NCBI RefSeq assembly: GCF_036084755.1
Contig: NZ_CP107968.1
Span: 3,044,501 to 3,108,500, forward strand
Source: Streptomyces sp. NBC_00370
Lineage (GTDB): Bacteria > Actinomycetota > Actinomycetes > Streptomycetales > Streptomycetaceae
DNA: 64,000 bases
Reading direction: 5' to 3'
Positions 43,479 through 51,747 of this stretch are shown piece after piece (positions within the stretch are counted from its first letter, which is position 1; every line of letters starts with the position of its first letter). Below the pieces are notes generated by a model that did no database searches, was not told where the DNA came from, and worked only from the letters and a program-made list of their open reading frames with translations. The position numbers were made by a program, and so were the translations under genes.

Positions 43479-44291
43479 ATGCCGACATCCAGCGTCACGG
43501 TTCGCACCCTCGACGGTCTGCACCTGGCAGGCACCCTGGTGATGCCCCGCGAGCATCCCGGCGGGGCCGTCGTGCTCGTGCACGGTGGCGGTGTCACACG
43601 CGAAGAGGGCGGCTTCTTCGGGCGCCTCGCCGACGGTCTGGCCGCCGCAGGCCTCGCCTCGGTGCGTTTCGACCTCCGCGCGCATGGTGAGAGCGAAGGC
43701 CGACAGGAGGAGTTGACCCTCGCGGCCGTCCTCAACGACATCCGCGTCATGCTGGCATTCGCCCGCGCCCGCGTCGACACTCCGAACGTGACGCTCCTCG
43801 GGGCAAGCTTCGGCGGCGGGATCTGCGCGTACTACGCCGCCCGGCGACCGGCCGAGGTCTCCCGCCTGGTGTTGTTCAATCCGCAGCTGGACTACAAGCA
43901 GCGCACCATCGACAGCCGCTCGTACTGGATGGACGACAACATCAGCGACGAGATGGCCGCAGAGCTGAACAAGCAGGGCGCGATCCAGTTCACGCCGACC
44001 CTCAAGCACGGTCGCCCGCTGCTCAACGAGGTGTTCTGGCTCAAGCCCCAGGAAGCCCTCGGCGACGTGCAGGCACCGACACTCATCGTGCACGGCGACG
44101 CCGACACGCTCGTACCCGTCGAGTCGTCCCGCGCGGCGGTCCCCCGTTTCAACGCGCCGTGCGAGCTCGTCGAAGTACCCGGTTCGCAACATGGCTTCGC
44201 CATGCACGACGATCCGCAGTACCTCGACCCCAAGAGCCGGGAGTATCAGGCATTCGTCATCCGCACCGTCACCGACTGGCTGACGGCCTAA
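43479..44291 (+). CDS. alpha/beta hydrolase (BAAT/DLH-type)
   Basis: 270 residues from ATG 43479, start by homology as the ribosome site is weak. VVLVHGGGVTREEGGFFGRLADGLAAAGLASVRFDLRAHGES, nucleophile elbow LLGASFGGGICAYYAARRP, acid TLIVHGDADTLVP and catalytic His in PGSQHGFAMHDD. Esterase or peptidase-like activity expected; substrate unknown. It ends in a 4-bp overlap with the convergent regulator. Confidence 0.86.
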   Translation: MPTSSVTVRTLDGLHLAGTLVMPREHPGGAVVLVHGGGVTREEGGFFGRLADGLAAAGLASVRFDLRAHGESEGRQEELTLAAVLNDIRVMLAFARARVDTPNVTLLGASFGGGICAYYAARRPAEVSRLVLFNPQLDYKQRTIDSRSYWMDDNISDEMAAELNKQGAIQFTPTLKHGRPLLNEVFWLKPQEALGDVQAPTLIVHGDADTLVPVESSRAAVPRFNAPCELVEVPGSQHGFAMHDDPQYLDPKSREYQAFVIRTVTDWLTA

Positions 44292-45781
44292 GCCGCCCGC
44301 AACGACGCTCGGAACTCACGTACCGTCGGCCGGCTGTCCCACCGCGCCAGGGCTTGCAGCGTTTCGTTGAGTACGCGCACCGTGCGTTCCGACTTCATCG
44401 CACGAGCGACCGTGGCGGATACGGCACCCACGCGGGCCGCTTCGTCAGGTTCACCGCTCAGTGCCAAGGCGGATGCGCGCCGTGCGTTGAAGAAGCCACC
44501 GTCCCGCACCGAGAGCGTCCCGGCGCGCATGGCTTCGTTGAACACTTCGACAGCCATGCCTGGCTTGCCGGCCTCTGTGTAGCTCACAGCGTTGCGAAGC
44601 AGCAAAGTGTGCTCGGTGTAGTAAGCACCAAGACTTGATGGGTCGTCGGCTGCCTGCGAGAGCAGCGCCTCGGCCGCCGCGAGTCTGTCCTGGACAGCCG
44701 TCAAGGGCTCTCCCACCATGGCTGCCCCGAGTGCTTCTTGCTGCGTGGCCTCGGCCTGGACGCGCAGCGGCAGTTGCCAGCGAGCGTGCCGGGCGGCTTG
44801 GGCGAGGGTCAGGACCCGTACCGCGTCGCGGCTGTCGTATGCCATCTGCGACTTCTTCAGCAGTACGTACCCTTGCAGCGCGGGGTCGTCCGCTTCCTGC
44901 GCCCATTCCATCGCTCGGTCGTACCAGAACCCGGCGCTGGTCGGCTCATGCACGTCGCGATAGAGCCATCCGGCGAACTCGGCCCCGTCCGCACCGACCG
45001 ACAGCAGTTCCCGCCGCACGGCAGGCTTCACATCGCGCGCGTGGTGGTCGATCACAGCGAGCAGGCCGAGTACCACCGGCAGCGTCCGGCGTGGGCCGCG
45101 TGCGCCGTCGTCCCGCTTGGCGGCGTCGAGTTGGCCACGGAAGTAATCGACGACCGGCTTGTCCAGGTGGCGCCGGGCATCCGCGAGCGCGGCGGTGACG
45201 CGCTGGAGTTCCTCCCGGCCGAGGCCCGACAGGGCTGCGGCGGCAATGCCGCCTTTCAGTACCGACCGGCGATTGAGTGGGCTCATGGCTTCGTGCTCCG
45301 TGCTGCTCGCGGTGTCGCTCGGCTGGTCAGCGAATGCCGCCGATGGGTCGGACAGGCTGCCGGACACGTTGACGCTCCGGGCTTGAGCATCGCCGGGCAG
45401 CTTGAACCACAGTAGGTCGGCAGGCACACCCAAGCCATGCGCCCATCTCATGAGCTTACGAAGGTCGTGCGGCGGACTGTCGGCGCTCTCCATGCGGCTC
45501 AGTTGCGCTTGCGTCAGCCCCAGCCATCCGGCAAGAACCTCTTGCGACACCGCTCGGCCATGCCAAGGGTGTGTGCGGTAGGCGTAGAAGACACGGCCGA
45601 TGTGCCAGGCCTCCAGCGCCTCACGTAACCGTTCGTCCTGCCAGAAATCCGCAGGCACATCGGGCGCTTGGCTGACATCCGCGCTCGTCTGCCGCCGCCC
45701 GCACGCGCCGCACAGCGTGCCTCGGTTGTCGCGGGCCAGTCGTGTGCCGCACGGGCAGATCCGAATCTGTTGCTGTGCCAT
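44288..45781 (-). CDS. zinc-ribbon XRE/TPR regulator with TTA codon
   Basis: 497 residues from ATG 45781. The N-terminal ICPCGTRLARDNRGTLCGACGRR has four Cys in a zinc-ribbon pattern, then an HTH (VSQEVLAGWLGLTQAQLSRMESADSPPHDLRKLMRWAHGLGVP). RRSVLKGGIAAAALSGLG, a Tat-like stretch, lies internally near ~177. TPR-like helices follow (PALQGYVLLKKSQMAYDSRDAVRVLTLAQAARHARW). The TTA codon for the Leu in ERLREAL is at 45626-45628 (minus strand), so translation needs bldA tRNA. Cytoplasmic regulator; neighbours are a recombinase-like protein and a HATPase, suggesting a module. Confidence 0.86.
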   Translation of the reverse strand: MAQQQIRICPCGTRLARDNRGTLCGACGRRQTSADVSQAPDVPADFWQDERLREALEAWHIGRVFYAYRTHPWHGRAVSQEVLAGWLGLTQAQLSRMESADSPPHDLRKLMRWAHGLGVPADLLWFKLPGDAQARSVNVSGSLSDPSAAFADQPSDTASSTEHEAMSPLNRRSVLKGGIAAAALSGLGREELQRVTAALADARRHLDKPVVDYFRGQLDAAKRDDGARGPRRTLPVVLGLLAVIDHHARDVKPAVRRELLSVGADGAEFAGWLYRDVHEPTSAGFWYDRAMEWAQEADDPALQGYVLLKKSQMAYDSRDAVRVLTLAQAARHARWQLPLRVQAEATQQEALGAAMVGEPLTAVQDRLAAAEALLSQAADDPSSLGAYYTEHTLLLRNAVSYTEAGKPGMAVEVFNEAMRAGTLSVRDGGFFNARRASALALSGEPDEAARVGAVSATVARAMKSERTVRVLNETLQALARWDSRPTVREFRASLRAA

Positions 45782-45970
45782 TTCGTACCCCAAGGCGGCG
45801 CGGAGCGATGTGCGATGTGCGATGCCAAGCCTACGGACGGTAAGCAGCTGATGTCCGGCTGTCCATGCAGCTCACGCATAACTTCGCATGCGGCGCCGCC
45901 ATGACGATCCGCTCGCTGCGCCGCCCATGCTGCGTGTGTCCTCAGCCCCTCGAAGCACAGGAGCAACGGC

Positions 45971-46327
45971 ATGGAGACAGCAACGCCCCGGCCCCGCTTG
46001 TACGGCTACTTCCGCGTCCTCGACACCATGGACGAGGCGACCGTGCGGAGAGCCCGCCAGACGCTTGCGGACTTCGCCGGGCAGGGCGGGTTCGAACTGG
46101 CGGACATCTTCGAGGAGGACGGCCCCGGCCATCGCTTGCAGGTGTGGCACGACATGGTGGAAACCTGCCGGTCGGAAGCGGCGCCCGCGGTCGTGTCCGT
46201 GAGCATGGACAGCTTCCACCCCGAACCCGAGCTGGCGGCGTTCATGCGCGACGAGCTGGCCGCGAGGATCAAGGGCAGCGTGTTCGTCGCCACCACGACG
46301 CGCGGCGAGGCAGACCATGATGGCTGA
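45971..46327 (+). CDS. degenerate serine-recombinase-like N-terminal domain
   Basis: 118 residues. Resembles the resolvase catalytic fold: LYGYFRVLDTMDEATVRRARQTLADFAGQGGFELADIFEED, with strand-helix spacing like GYxRVS...Q...L...FAxxxG...IFxED. The catalytic Ser of RVS is Leu here (FRVLD), so recombination is not expected. There is no C-terminal DNA-binding part. Such proteins recur near HATPase and XRE genes in Streptomyces. Overlaps the next gene by 11 bp. Role unknown; possibly a protein-binding remnant. Confidence 0.6.
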   Translation: METATPRPRLYGYFRVLDTMDEATVRRARQTLADFAGQGGFELADIFEEDGPGHRLQVWHDMVETCRSEAAPAVVSVSMDSFHPEPELAAFMRDELAARIKGSVFVATTTRGEADHDG

Positions 46328-46724
46328 GCCCCATGTCAGCACGCTCGTACTCGACGCCAAAGCCGAGGCGGCGCCGTGGGCCAGGCGGCATGTGCGTGAC
46401 GTCCTTCGTGCTTGGCAGGTGGCCGACGAGAAGATCGACACGACCGAACTGGCCGTCTGCGAACTGGTGTCCAACGCCGTACAGCACGTTCCTCCGGAGA
46501 CGCCGGCTGGATCCCTCACACTGACCCTGCGCCATGACGAATCCCAGCTCATCGCCGAAGTGGCCGACCCCAGCGATCGTCCGCCCATCGCCAACGCCCG
46601 CCCCTCCGAGGACGCGGAGAGCGGCCGAGGGCTGCTGATCGTGGGCGAGATCTCAAAGGAATGGGACTACTGCCTTCTGCCCACGGGCGGAAAGGTCGTC
46701 TGGTGCGTCATCTCCTTGACGTAA
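46317..46724 (+). CDS. anti-sigma/RsbW-type HATPase
   Basis: 135 residues. N-box ELAVCELVSNAVQHVPP, G1-like AEVADPSDRPP, G2 SGRGLLIVGEISKEW. A GHKL ATPase without phosphoacceptor domain, class of anti-sigma factors. Overlaps the recombinase-like gene, so coupled. Together with the XRE/TPR regulator on the opposite strand it repeats the WhiJ-like pairing seen at 14-17.5 kb. Confidence 0.84.
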   Translation: MMAEPHVSTLVLDAKAEAAPWARRHVRDVLRAWQVADEKIDTTELAVCELVSNAVQHVPPETPAGSLTLTLRHDESQLIAEVADPSDRPPIANARPSEDAESGRGLLIVGEISKEWDYCLLPTGGKVVWCVISLT

Positions 46725-46838
46725 GGCTCGACTACGCGTCTGACCGCTTCGCGCTTGGTGCGGTGATTCAATGGGGCTCTCGTTGGCCTGAGTTGACGAG
46801 GTCACCCCCACTCATCGCACCTCACCGCAGGAGTTCCC

Positions 46839-47402
46839 ATGGCCGACAGTGCCATCGGTAGCGCGCATTCCCTCTTCAAGGTCATCGAGACCGGCGACGC
46901 GGCGCTTGCCGCCGAGGTTGTCGGCGCTGACTTTCGTAATCGGGAGTCTTTCAACTCGCCCGTCGCCTGTGCGATCCCCGGTCCTGCCGGGGTGCTTGCC
47001 TCCGGGGCGTGGATGCGTTCGGCCTTCGACGGTCTGCGGTTCCCCGTTCTCGACACGGGTGTCGACGCCGAGCGCGGTCAGGTGTTCGTCCGGGTGCGGA
47101 TGCAGGGGCGGCAGACCGGGCCGTTCGTGCTCTTTCGTGACGAGAAGCTGGACAAGATCGTCCCGCCGACCGGCCGTGAGATCGACTACGAGCAGATCCA
47201 CGTACTGACGGTGCGCGACGGGAAGGTGGTCGGGCACGAGGCCGTGCGGGACGACATGACCATGCTCGGGCAGCTCGGCGTCTTCCCGCCGACGCCCGCC
47301 ATGGCCGCGCGGCTCGCCGCCTGGAAGCTCACCGGGCGGGACCGGCGTGCGGCGGCCGAGGTCTCGGCGCTCTCGGCGCGCGCCGCTGAGACCGCGAAGT
47401 AG
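46839..47402 (+). CDS. SnoaL-like (NTF2-fold) ester cyclase/unknown enzyme
   Basis: 187 residues. Helical N-terminus and curved beta-sheet cone: SAHSLFKVIETGDAALAAEVVGADFRNRES, then AWMRSAFDGLRFPVLDTGVDAERGQVFVRVRMQGRQTGPFVLF, IHVLTVRDGKVVGHEAVRDDMTMLGQLG. Pattern of the SnoaL ester cyclases and related NTF2-fold enzymes. Catalytic residues uncertain, so exact activity unknown. Stand-alone, 110 bp after the HATPase. Confidence 0.78.
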   Translation: MADSAIGSAHSLFKVIETGDAALAAEVVGADFRNRESFNSPVACAIPGPAGVLASGAWMRSAFDGLRFPVLDTGVDAERGQVFVRVRMQGRQTGPFVLFRDEKLDKIVPPTGREIDYEQIHVLTVRDGKVVGHEAVRDDMTMLGQLGVFPPTPAMAARLAAWKLTGRDRRAAAEVSALSARAAETAK

Positions 47403-47492
47403 CTGGGCGGTGCGGCACTGACGGTCCGTCACTGGAGTTCGCCATCATGGTGACACTGCGTATCGTGCGCGGTCATCGTGAGAGGGGTTTCT

Positions 47493-48998
47493 GTGACCGG
47501 TCGACGTGACGTGCTGCGGCTGGGGGCCCGGGCCGCGGCCGTGGGGATCGTGGGTGGGGTTGCCGCCCGGGGTGCGGGGGCGGCCGTGGCGCGGTCCGCC
47601 GTGCCCGGCGCCGCCGCCTGGAGCGCGCTGCGCAAGCAGCTCAGTCCGGCGGCCGGACTCTACCGGCCCGGCCAGGACGAGTACGGCCTGCTCGCCGTCC
47701 CCGACAATCTGCGGTACGCCGACGTGTGGCCCGCCGGGATCGTGGCCTGTGCGACCGAGGGGGATGTGCGCAGCGCCGTGCGGTGGGCCGGGGAGCACGG
47801 GGTGCCGTTGGCGACGCGGGCCGGTGGGCACAATTACGCCGGGTACTCGACCACGCGCGGGCTGCTGATCCAGCTGCGGCGGATGCGGCAGGTGGCGGTG
47901 ACCGGGGGCCGGACGCTGACGGTGGCCGGCGGGGCGACCAACTCGGACGTGTACGCGGCCAGGGCGGCCAACCTGTACTTTCCGGGCGGCCGTTGTCCGG
48001 GCGTCGGGGTCGCCGGGCTGACGCTCGGCGGCGGGCTCGGCTTCAACGACCGTAAGTGGGGCATGACATGCGACCGGCTGCTGTCGACCCGGGTGGTGCT
48101 GGCCGACGGCAGTGTCGTGCGGGCGAGCGAGCGGGAGAACGCCGATCTGTTCTGGGCCTGCCGGGGCGGCGCGGGCGGCAACTTCGGTATCAACACCGGC
48201 TTCACCTTCGACGCCGTCCCCGTCGGTGAGCTGCGGGCCACGGTCTTCGACCTGACCTTCGGGCTCGACGCCGGGGTCCGCGTCATGGCCGAGCTGCAGG
48301 ATGCCCTGCGGGCCGACGTGGCGGGCGACTTCGACGTACGGGTCGGCTTCTCGCACCCGGGCAGCGGCGCGCCCGTACTCAATGTGCTCGGTCAACGGCT
48401 CGGCACGGAGGACGAGTTGCGCCGCGCTCTGGCCGGGGTGCTGGACCTGGAGATGGACCGGCTGGTCATCGAGGAGCGGCAGTTCTGGGCGGCCCAGGAC
48501 TTTCTGATGGCGGCGCCCGAGGTGGGCGCGATGGCCTCGAAGTCGCTGGTCCCCGACCGGTGGCTGGAGCCGCACACGGTCGAGTCCGTCATCGGGTGGG
48601 TACGCGACTGGCGCCCCGGACCGTCCGGCGGCACCGGCTACATCACCCTCTTCGCCATGGGCGTACGGAGCGACGCGCCCGGCCCCGGCGAGACCGCGTT
48701 CCCGCACCGGGACGCGACGTTCGTCATCGACATCGGCGCGCACTGGAAGGCCGGTACGCCGGACGGCGAGGCGGCCGAGCTGGTGAACCAGACGCGGGCG
48801 GCGCACCACACCCTGAGCCGCCAACTGGGCACGGACGCGGCCTATGTGAACTTCCCCGACCCCGATCTGCGGCCGTGGCGGTCCGCGTACTACGGCGCGA
48901 ACTACCGGCGGCTGACCGAGGTCAAGCGGCGTTACGACCCGACGGGTCTCTTCCGCTACGCCCAGGGCATCGAGGCGGCCCCGGCCGGCGTGCGCTGA
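47493..48998 (+). CDS. secreted FAD-dependent BBE-type oxidoreductase
   Basis: 501 residues from GTG 47493 (GAGAGGGG upstream); a Tat signal GRRDVLRLGARAAAVG heads it. PCMH FAD domain with likely bicovalent attachment at His113 (GGHNYAGYS) and Cys168 (GGRCPGVGVAG). C-terminal berberine-bridge segment YVNFPDPDLRPWRSAYYGANYRRLTEVKRRYDPTGLF. Oxidises sugars or secondary metabolites, exported folded through Tat. Substrate unknown. Confidence 0.9.
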   Translation: MTGRRDVLRLGARAAAVGIVGGVAARGAGAAVARSAVPGAAAWSALRKQLSPAAGLYRPGQDEYGLLAVPDNLRYADVWPAGIVACATEGDVRSAVRWAGEHGVPLATRAGGHNYAGYSTTRGLLIQLRRMRQVAVTGGRTLTVAGGATNSDVYAARAANLYFPGGRCPGVGVAGLTLGGGLGFNDRKWGMTCDRLLSTRVVLADGSVVRASERENADLFWACRGGAGGNFGINTGFTFDAVPVGELRATVFDLTFGLDAGVRVMAELQDALRADVAGDFDVRVGFSHPGSGAPVLNVLGQRLGTEDELRRALAGVLDLEMDRLVIEERQFWAAQDFLMAAPEVGAMASKSLVPDRWLEPHTVESVIGWVRDWRPGPSGGTGYITLFAMGVRSDAPGPGETAFPHRDATFVIDIGAHWKAGTPDGEAAELVNQTRAAHHTLSRQLGTDAAYVNFPDPDLRPWRSAYYGANYRRLTEVKRRYDPTGLFRYAQGIEAAPAGVR

Positions 48999-49053
48999 GC
49001 GGCAGTCCCGTACCGCGGTCGGCACCTGCGGGGGTGGCCGATTGTTCCGATCC

Positions 49054-49089
49054 GTTTGTTCACCGTCCCTTCCAGGACACTGAACAAAC
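49054..49089 (+). promoter_or_regulatory. perfect inverted repeat upstream of the ArsR-like regulator
   Basis: GTTTGTTCA (49054-49062) and TGAACAAAC (49081-49089) are exact reverse complements with an 18-bp spacer. It lies ~80 bp before the regulator's start, as expected for an autoregulatory operator. The A/T-rich arms stand out in GC-rich sequence. Confidence 0.65.
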
Positions 49090-49167
49090 TTTTCGCGCTA
49101 CACATGTCGTGACGGTCGGCGCGAGCGCCGCAGTAATGACACGCAGCGCATTGGGGGGAACAAGGCT

Positions 49168-50184
49168 GTGTTACGTCTTCACTTCACCGCCGAGGATCTG
49201 GCACGCGTCCAGGTCGCCACGGAACTCGATCCGTTATGGGAGACGGTGCTCGGCCTGCAGCAGCTGCACTGTCCGGGGCGGGGCGCACCTGTCTTCCGCA
49301 CCTGGCGCCGCCGCGCCCTCGACGTGGTCGCACAACGGCAACTGACCCGATCGGTGTGGCTGTTGGCAGCGCTGACCCCGAACAGGGGCTACACGCCCGA
49401 CTTTCTGACCCCCGCCGCGGCGGCTGCGGGCTTCGACTGCGGCCTCGACGCGATACGGGCCACCCGCCCGGGGCGGCTGCGGCGTGAACTGCGCCAACTG
49501 GGCGGCGGGGTGACCGCGCGCCGCACCCCGCCCCGGCCCTGGCTGCGGGATCTCGCGGGCGGCGACCACGACCGGATGGCCGACCTGGCCGCCGCCGTCC
49601 GTACCGTCCACCACGCGGTGATCGCCCCGGACTGGACGGACGCCCAGACCCTGGCCGAGGGCGACCGCGCCCTGCGCGCACGGGCCCTGCGGGACGGCGG
49701 CGTGCACGGACTGCTCAGCTCCTTCGGCCCCGGCATGCGCTGGGAGCCGCCGGTGCTGCACGCGGACTATCCACTCGACCGCGACCTGCGGCTCGCCGGG
49801 CGGGGACTGCGGCTCGTCCCTTCGTACTTCTGCTGGCGTACGCCCGTGTCCCTGGCCGACCCGGAGTTACCACCGGTCCTGGTCTACCCCGTCGGGCACG
49901 ACACCTCCGACAGCGTGACCGGGACCACCCCGCAGGCTCTGCACGCCATCCTCGGCCGTACCCGCGCCCGTACGCTCGCCGCCCTGCACGACACCGCCAC
50001 CACCGGCGAACTCGCCCGCAGACTCCGTGTCTCCCCCGCGTCCGCCAGCCAGCATGTGCACGCGCTCGCCGCCGCCAACCTGGTCCACAGCCGGCGCATC
50101 GGCAATCACGTCCTGCACTCCCTCACCCCGCTGGGCGCCGCCCTGCTGCACGGCCGCATCCCCGCCGGCAAGGCGCTGACCTGA
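49168..50184 (+). CDS. ArsR-like winged-helix regulator, TTA codon
   Basis: 338 residues from GTG 49168. A ~250-residue N-terminal domain (LHFTAEDLARVQVATELDPLWETVLGLQQLHC, then YTPDFLTPAAAAAGFDCGLDAIRATR) precedes a C-terminal winged helix (ILGRTRARTLAALHDTATTGELARRLRVSPASASQHVHALAAANLVHSRRIGNHVLHSLTPLG). This large N-terminal half is typical of one actinobacterial ArsR group. A TTA Leu codon lies at 49867-49869 (DPELPPV). Likely binds the inverted repeat just upstream. Effector unknown. Confidence 0.85.
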   Translation: MLRLHFTAEDLARVQVATELDPLWETVLGLQQLHCPGRGAPVFRTWRRRALDVVAQRQLTRSVWLLAALTPNRGYTPDFLTPAAAAAGFDCGLDAIRATRPGRLRRELRQLGGGVTARRTPPRPWLRDLAGGDHDRMADLAAAVRTVHHAVIAPDWTDAQTLAEGDRALRARALRDGGVHGLLSSFGPGMRWEPPVLHADYPLDRDLRLAGRGLRLVPSYFCWRTPVSLADPELPPVLVYPVGHDTSDSVTGTTPQALHAILGRTRARTLAALHDTATTGELARRLRVSPASASQHVHALAAANLVHSRRIGNHVLHSLTPLGAALLHGRIPAGKALT

Positions 50185-50297
50185 GCTTTTCAGGCCTCGC
50201 TGAAACGCCTCGTGCTCCGGTCGGCCGGACCGCACCCTGGTGGGGAGACGGCCGTACGGCACCGGCCCAACCAGGGAAACGTCACGGGGGAGCGGTC

Positions 50298-51254
50298 ATG
50301 GCACTGTTGCGAAGTGCGGGCGGGGGACGCCGGCTTGTCGCTGTCGGCGCTGTCGTGGCCTGCGCGGCCCTGGCGGTGCCGGCGGTCGTCCACGCGGTCT
50401 CCGACCCACCGTCCCACTCCACCGCCTCTCACTCGTCCGCCGGCTCCGGGCGGCAACCGGCGCGCGAACCGACCTCGCGCGAGAAGAGTCTGCTGTTCAC
50501 GGCGGACCAGATCCTGCTCCGCGACTGTATGGCGAGGCACGGATTCGTCTATCTGCCGGTGAAGGAGAACCCGGTCCCGGACGCCCGGGAATTCCCCTAC
50601 GTCATCGACGACGTGGCCTGGGCCCGTGAGCACGGATACGGAAGCGACATCCAACGCGCGCTCGCCCGGGTGCGGGCGACCGATCCCAACCAGCTCTACT
50701 TCCGCGCTCTGCCGTCCGGACGCAGGGCCGCAGCACTCAAAGCGGCCAACGGCGAACGAATGGAGGGCGTGACGGCGAAGGCCCCGGACGGCATGGTCGC
50801 CCAGCGCAGCTCCGGGGGCTGCCAGTCGGATGCCGACCGGACCCTGTACGGAAACCTCCAGGAGTGGTTCCAGGCAGAGTTCACCGAGGACAGCCTGACC
50901 GGGATGCGACAGTCCGACGTCAACGGCGACCCCCGGTTCGCCGAGGCCGTGAAGCCCTGGGCCGCCTGTATGCGCAAGGCCGGCCACCCCTACCCGAGCC
51001 CGGCCCGGCTGCGGGCTCAACTGCCTCCGCCGGAGCACCCGTTGCCCCGGACGGAGGAGGTCAGGCTCGCCGTCGCCGAAGCCCGGTGCGCGATCACTTC
51101 GGGTCTGGCCAGGACGGCGGATGAGCTGGACCGGCAGTACGCCGACAAGCTCCGGCGGCAGCACCGTTCCGCCGTCGAGACCAGGCTCCGCCTCCAGCAC
51201 GCCGCACTGCCCCGCGCCCGCGCCGTCACCTCGGCAGCCGGCACGGATTCGTAA
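50298..51254 (+). CDS. secreted/membrane-anchored protein of unknown function
   Basis: 318 residues from ATG 50298. Signal anchor ~12-33 (LVAVGAVVACAALAVPAVVHAV), then a Ser/His-rich linker. The mature part has spaced Cys: DCMARHGFVYLPV, GGCQSD, AACMRKAGHPYPS and ARCAITSG. The repeated C-x-x-R-H/K-G pattern (ILLRDCMARHGF; PWAACMRKAGHPYP; EARCAITSGLARTADELDRQY) is typical of a widespread actinobacterial secreted family. No catalytic motif. Function unknown. Confidence 0.7.
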   Translation: MALLRSAGGGRRLVAVGAVVACAALAVPAVVHAVSDPPSHSTASHSSAGSGRQPAREPTSREKSLLFTADQILLRDCMARHGFVYLPVKENPVPDAREFPYVIDDVAWAREHGYGSDIQRALARVRATDPNQLYFRALPSGRRAAALKAANGERMEGVTAKAPDGMVAQRSSGGCQSDADRTLYGNLQEWFQAEFTEDSLTGMRQSDVNGDPRFAEAVKPWAACMRKAGHPYPSPARLRAQLPPPEHPLPRTEEVRLAVAEARCAITSGLARTADELDRQYADKLRRQHRSAVETRLRLQHAALPRARAVTSAAGTDS

Positions 51255-51316
51255 CCGCGAGAAAACCGCGCGACAGCTGCGGGACAACCGCAACGAGGAC
51301 CCAACGAGGAGAAGAC

Positions 51317-51736
51317 ATGCGCAAGGTACACACCCTCCTGATCGGCACGGCGATCGCGGCACTGGCCGTGGGCGTCGCGCCCCTCACCGCACAGGCCTCC
51401 GAATCCGCTCCCCCGGCCCCGGCCGCCACCGGGTTCCTCCATGTCTACTACGACACCGGATACACCAACTGGTGCGACGACTGGTCCGGCGAGGCTCCGG
51501 ACTGGGGCTCGTGCCGCAACCAGGTCAGCTCGCTCCACAACGACGGCTACCCCGGCGCCCTGGATGACGTATGGGTGTACTGGGGGCTGAACTACACGGG
51601 CGCCCGGAGAGGCGTCGCCAACGGTGTAGGTCTGTCGGATCTGCGTCTCTACGCGTTCGACGCGAACACGGGCTCCGGCTCGGGCCAGGCGCTCAACAAC
51701 AACATCTCATCCCACAGGTGGGCCAACATTTTCTGA
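51317..51736 (+). CDS. small secreted protein, peptidase-inhibitor I36/crystallin-like
   Basis: 139 residues, signal peptide 1-28 (ends AQASE). The mature part has aromatic residues and two Cys: GYTNWCDDWSGEAPDWGSCRNQVSSLHNDGYPGALDDVWVYWGLNYTGARRGVANGV, ending NNNISSHRWANIF. The NDxxSS/NNISS-type turns and size resemble the I36 protease inhibitors of Streptomyces, which have a beta-gamma-crystallin-like fold. It ends 11 bp before the convergent epimerase. Inhibitor activity not demonstrated. Confidence 0.68.
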   Translation: MRKVHTLLIGTAIAALAVGVAPLTAQASESAPPAPAATGFLHVYYDTGYTNWCDDWSGEAPDWGSCRNQVSSLHNDGYPGALDDVWVYWGLNYTGARRGVANGVGLSDLRLYAFDANTGSGSGQALNNNISSHRWANIF

Positions 51737-51747
51737 GGGACGCCCCC

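Noticed and set aside
45971..46327. Active serine recombinase or mobile element
   Set aside because: Catalytic Ser is Leu, no DNA-binding domain, no flanking inverted repeats.
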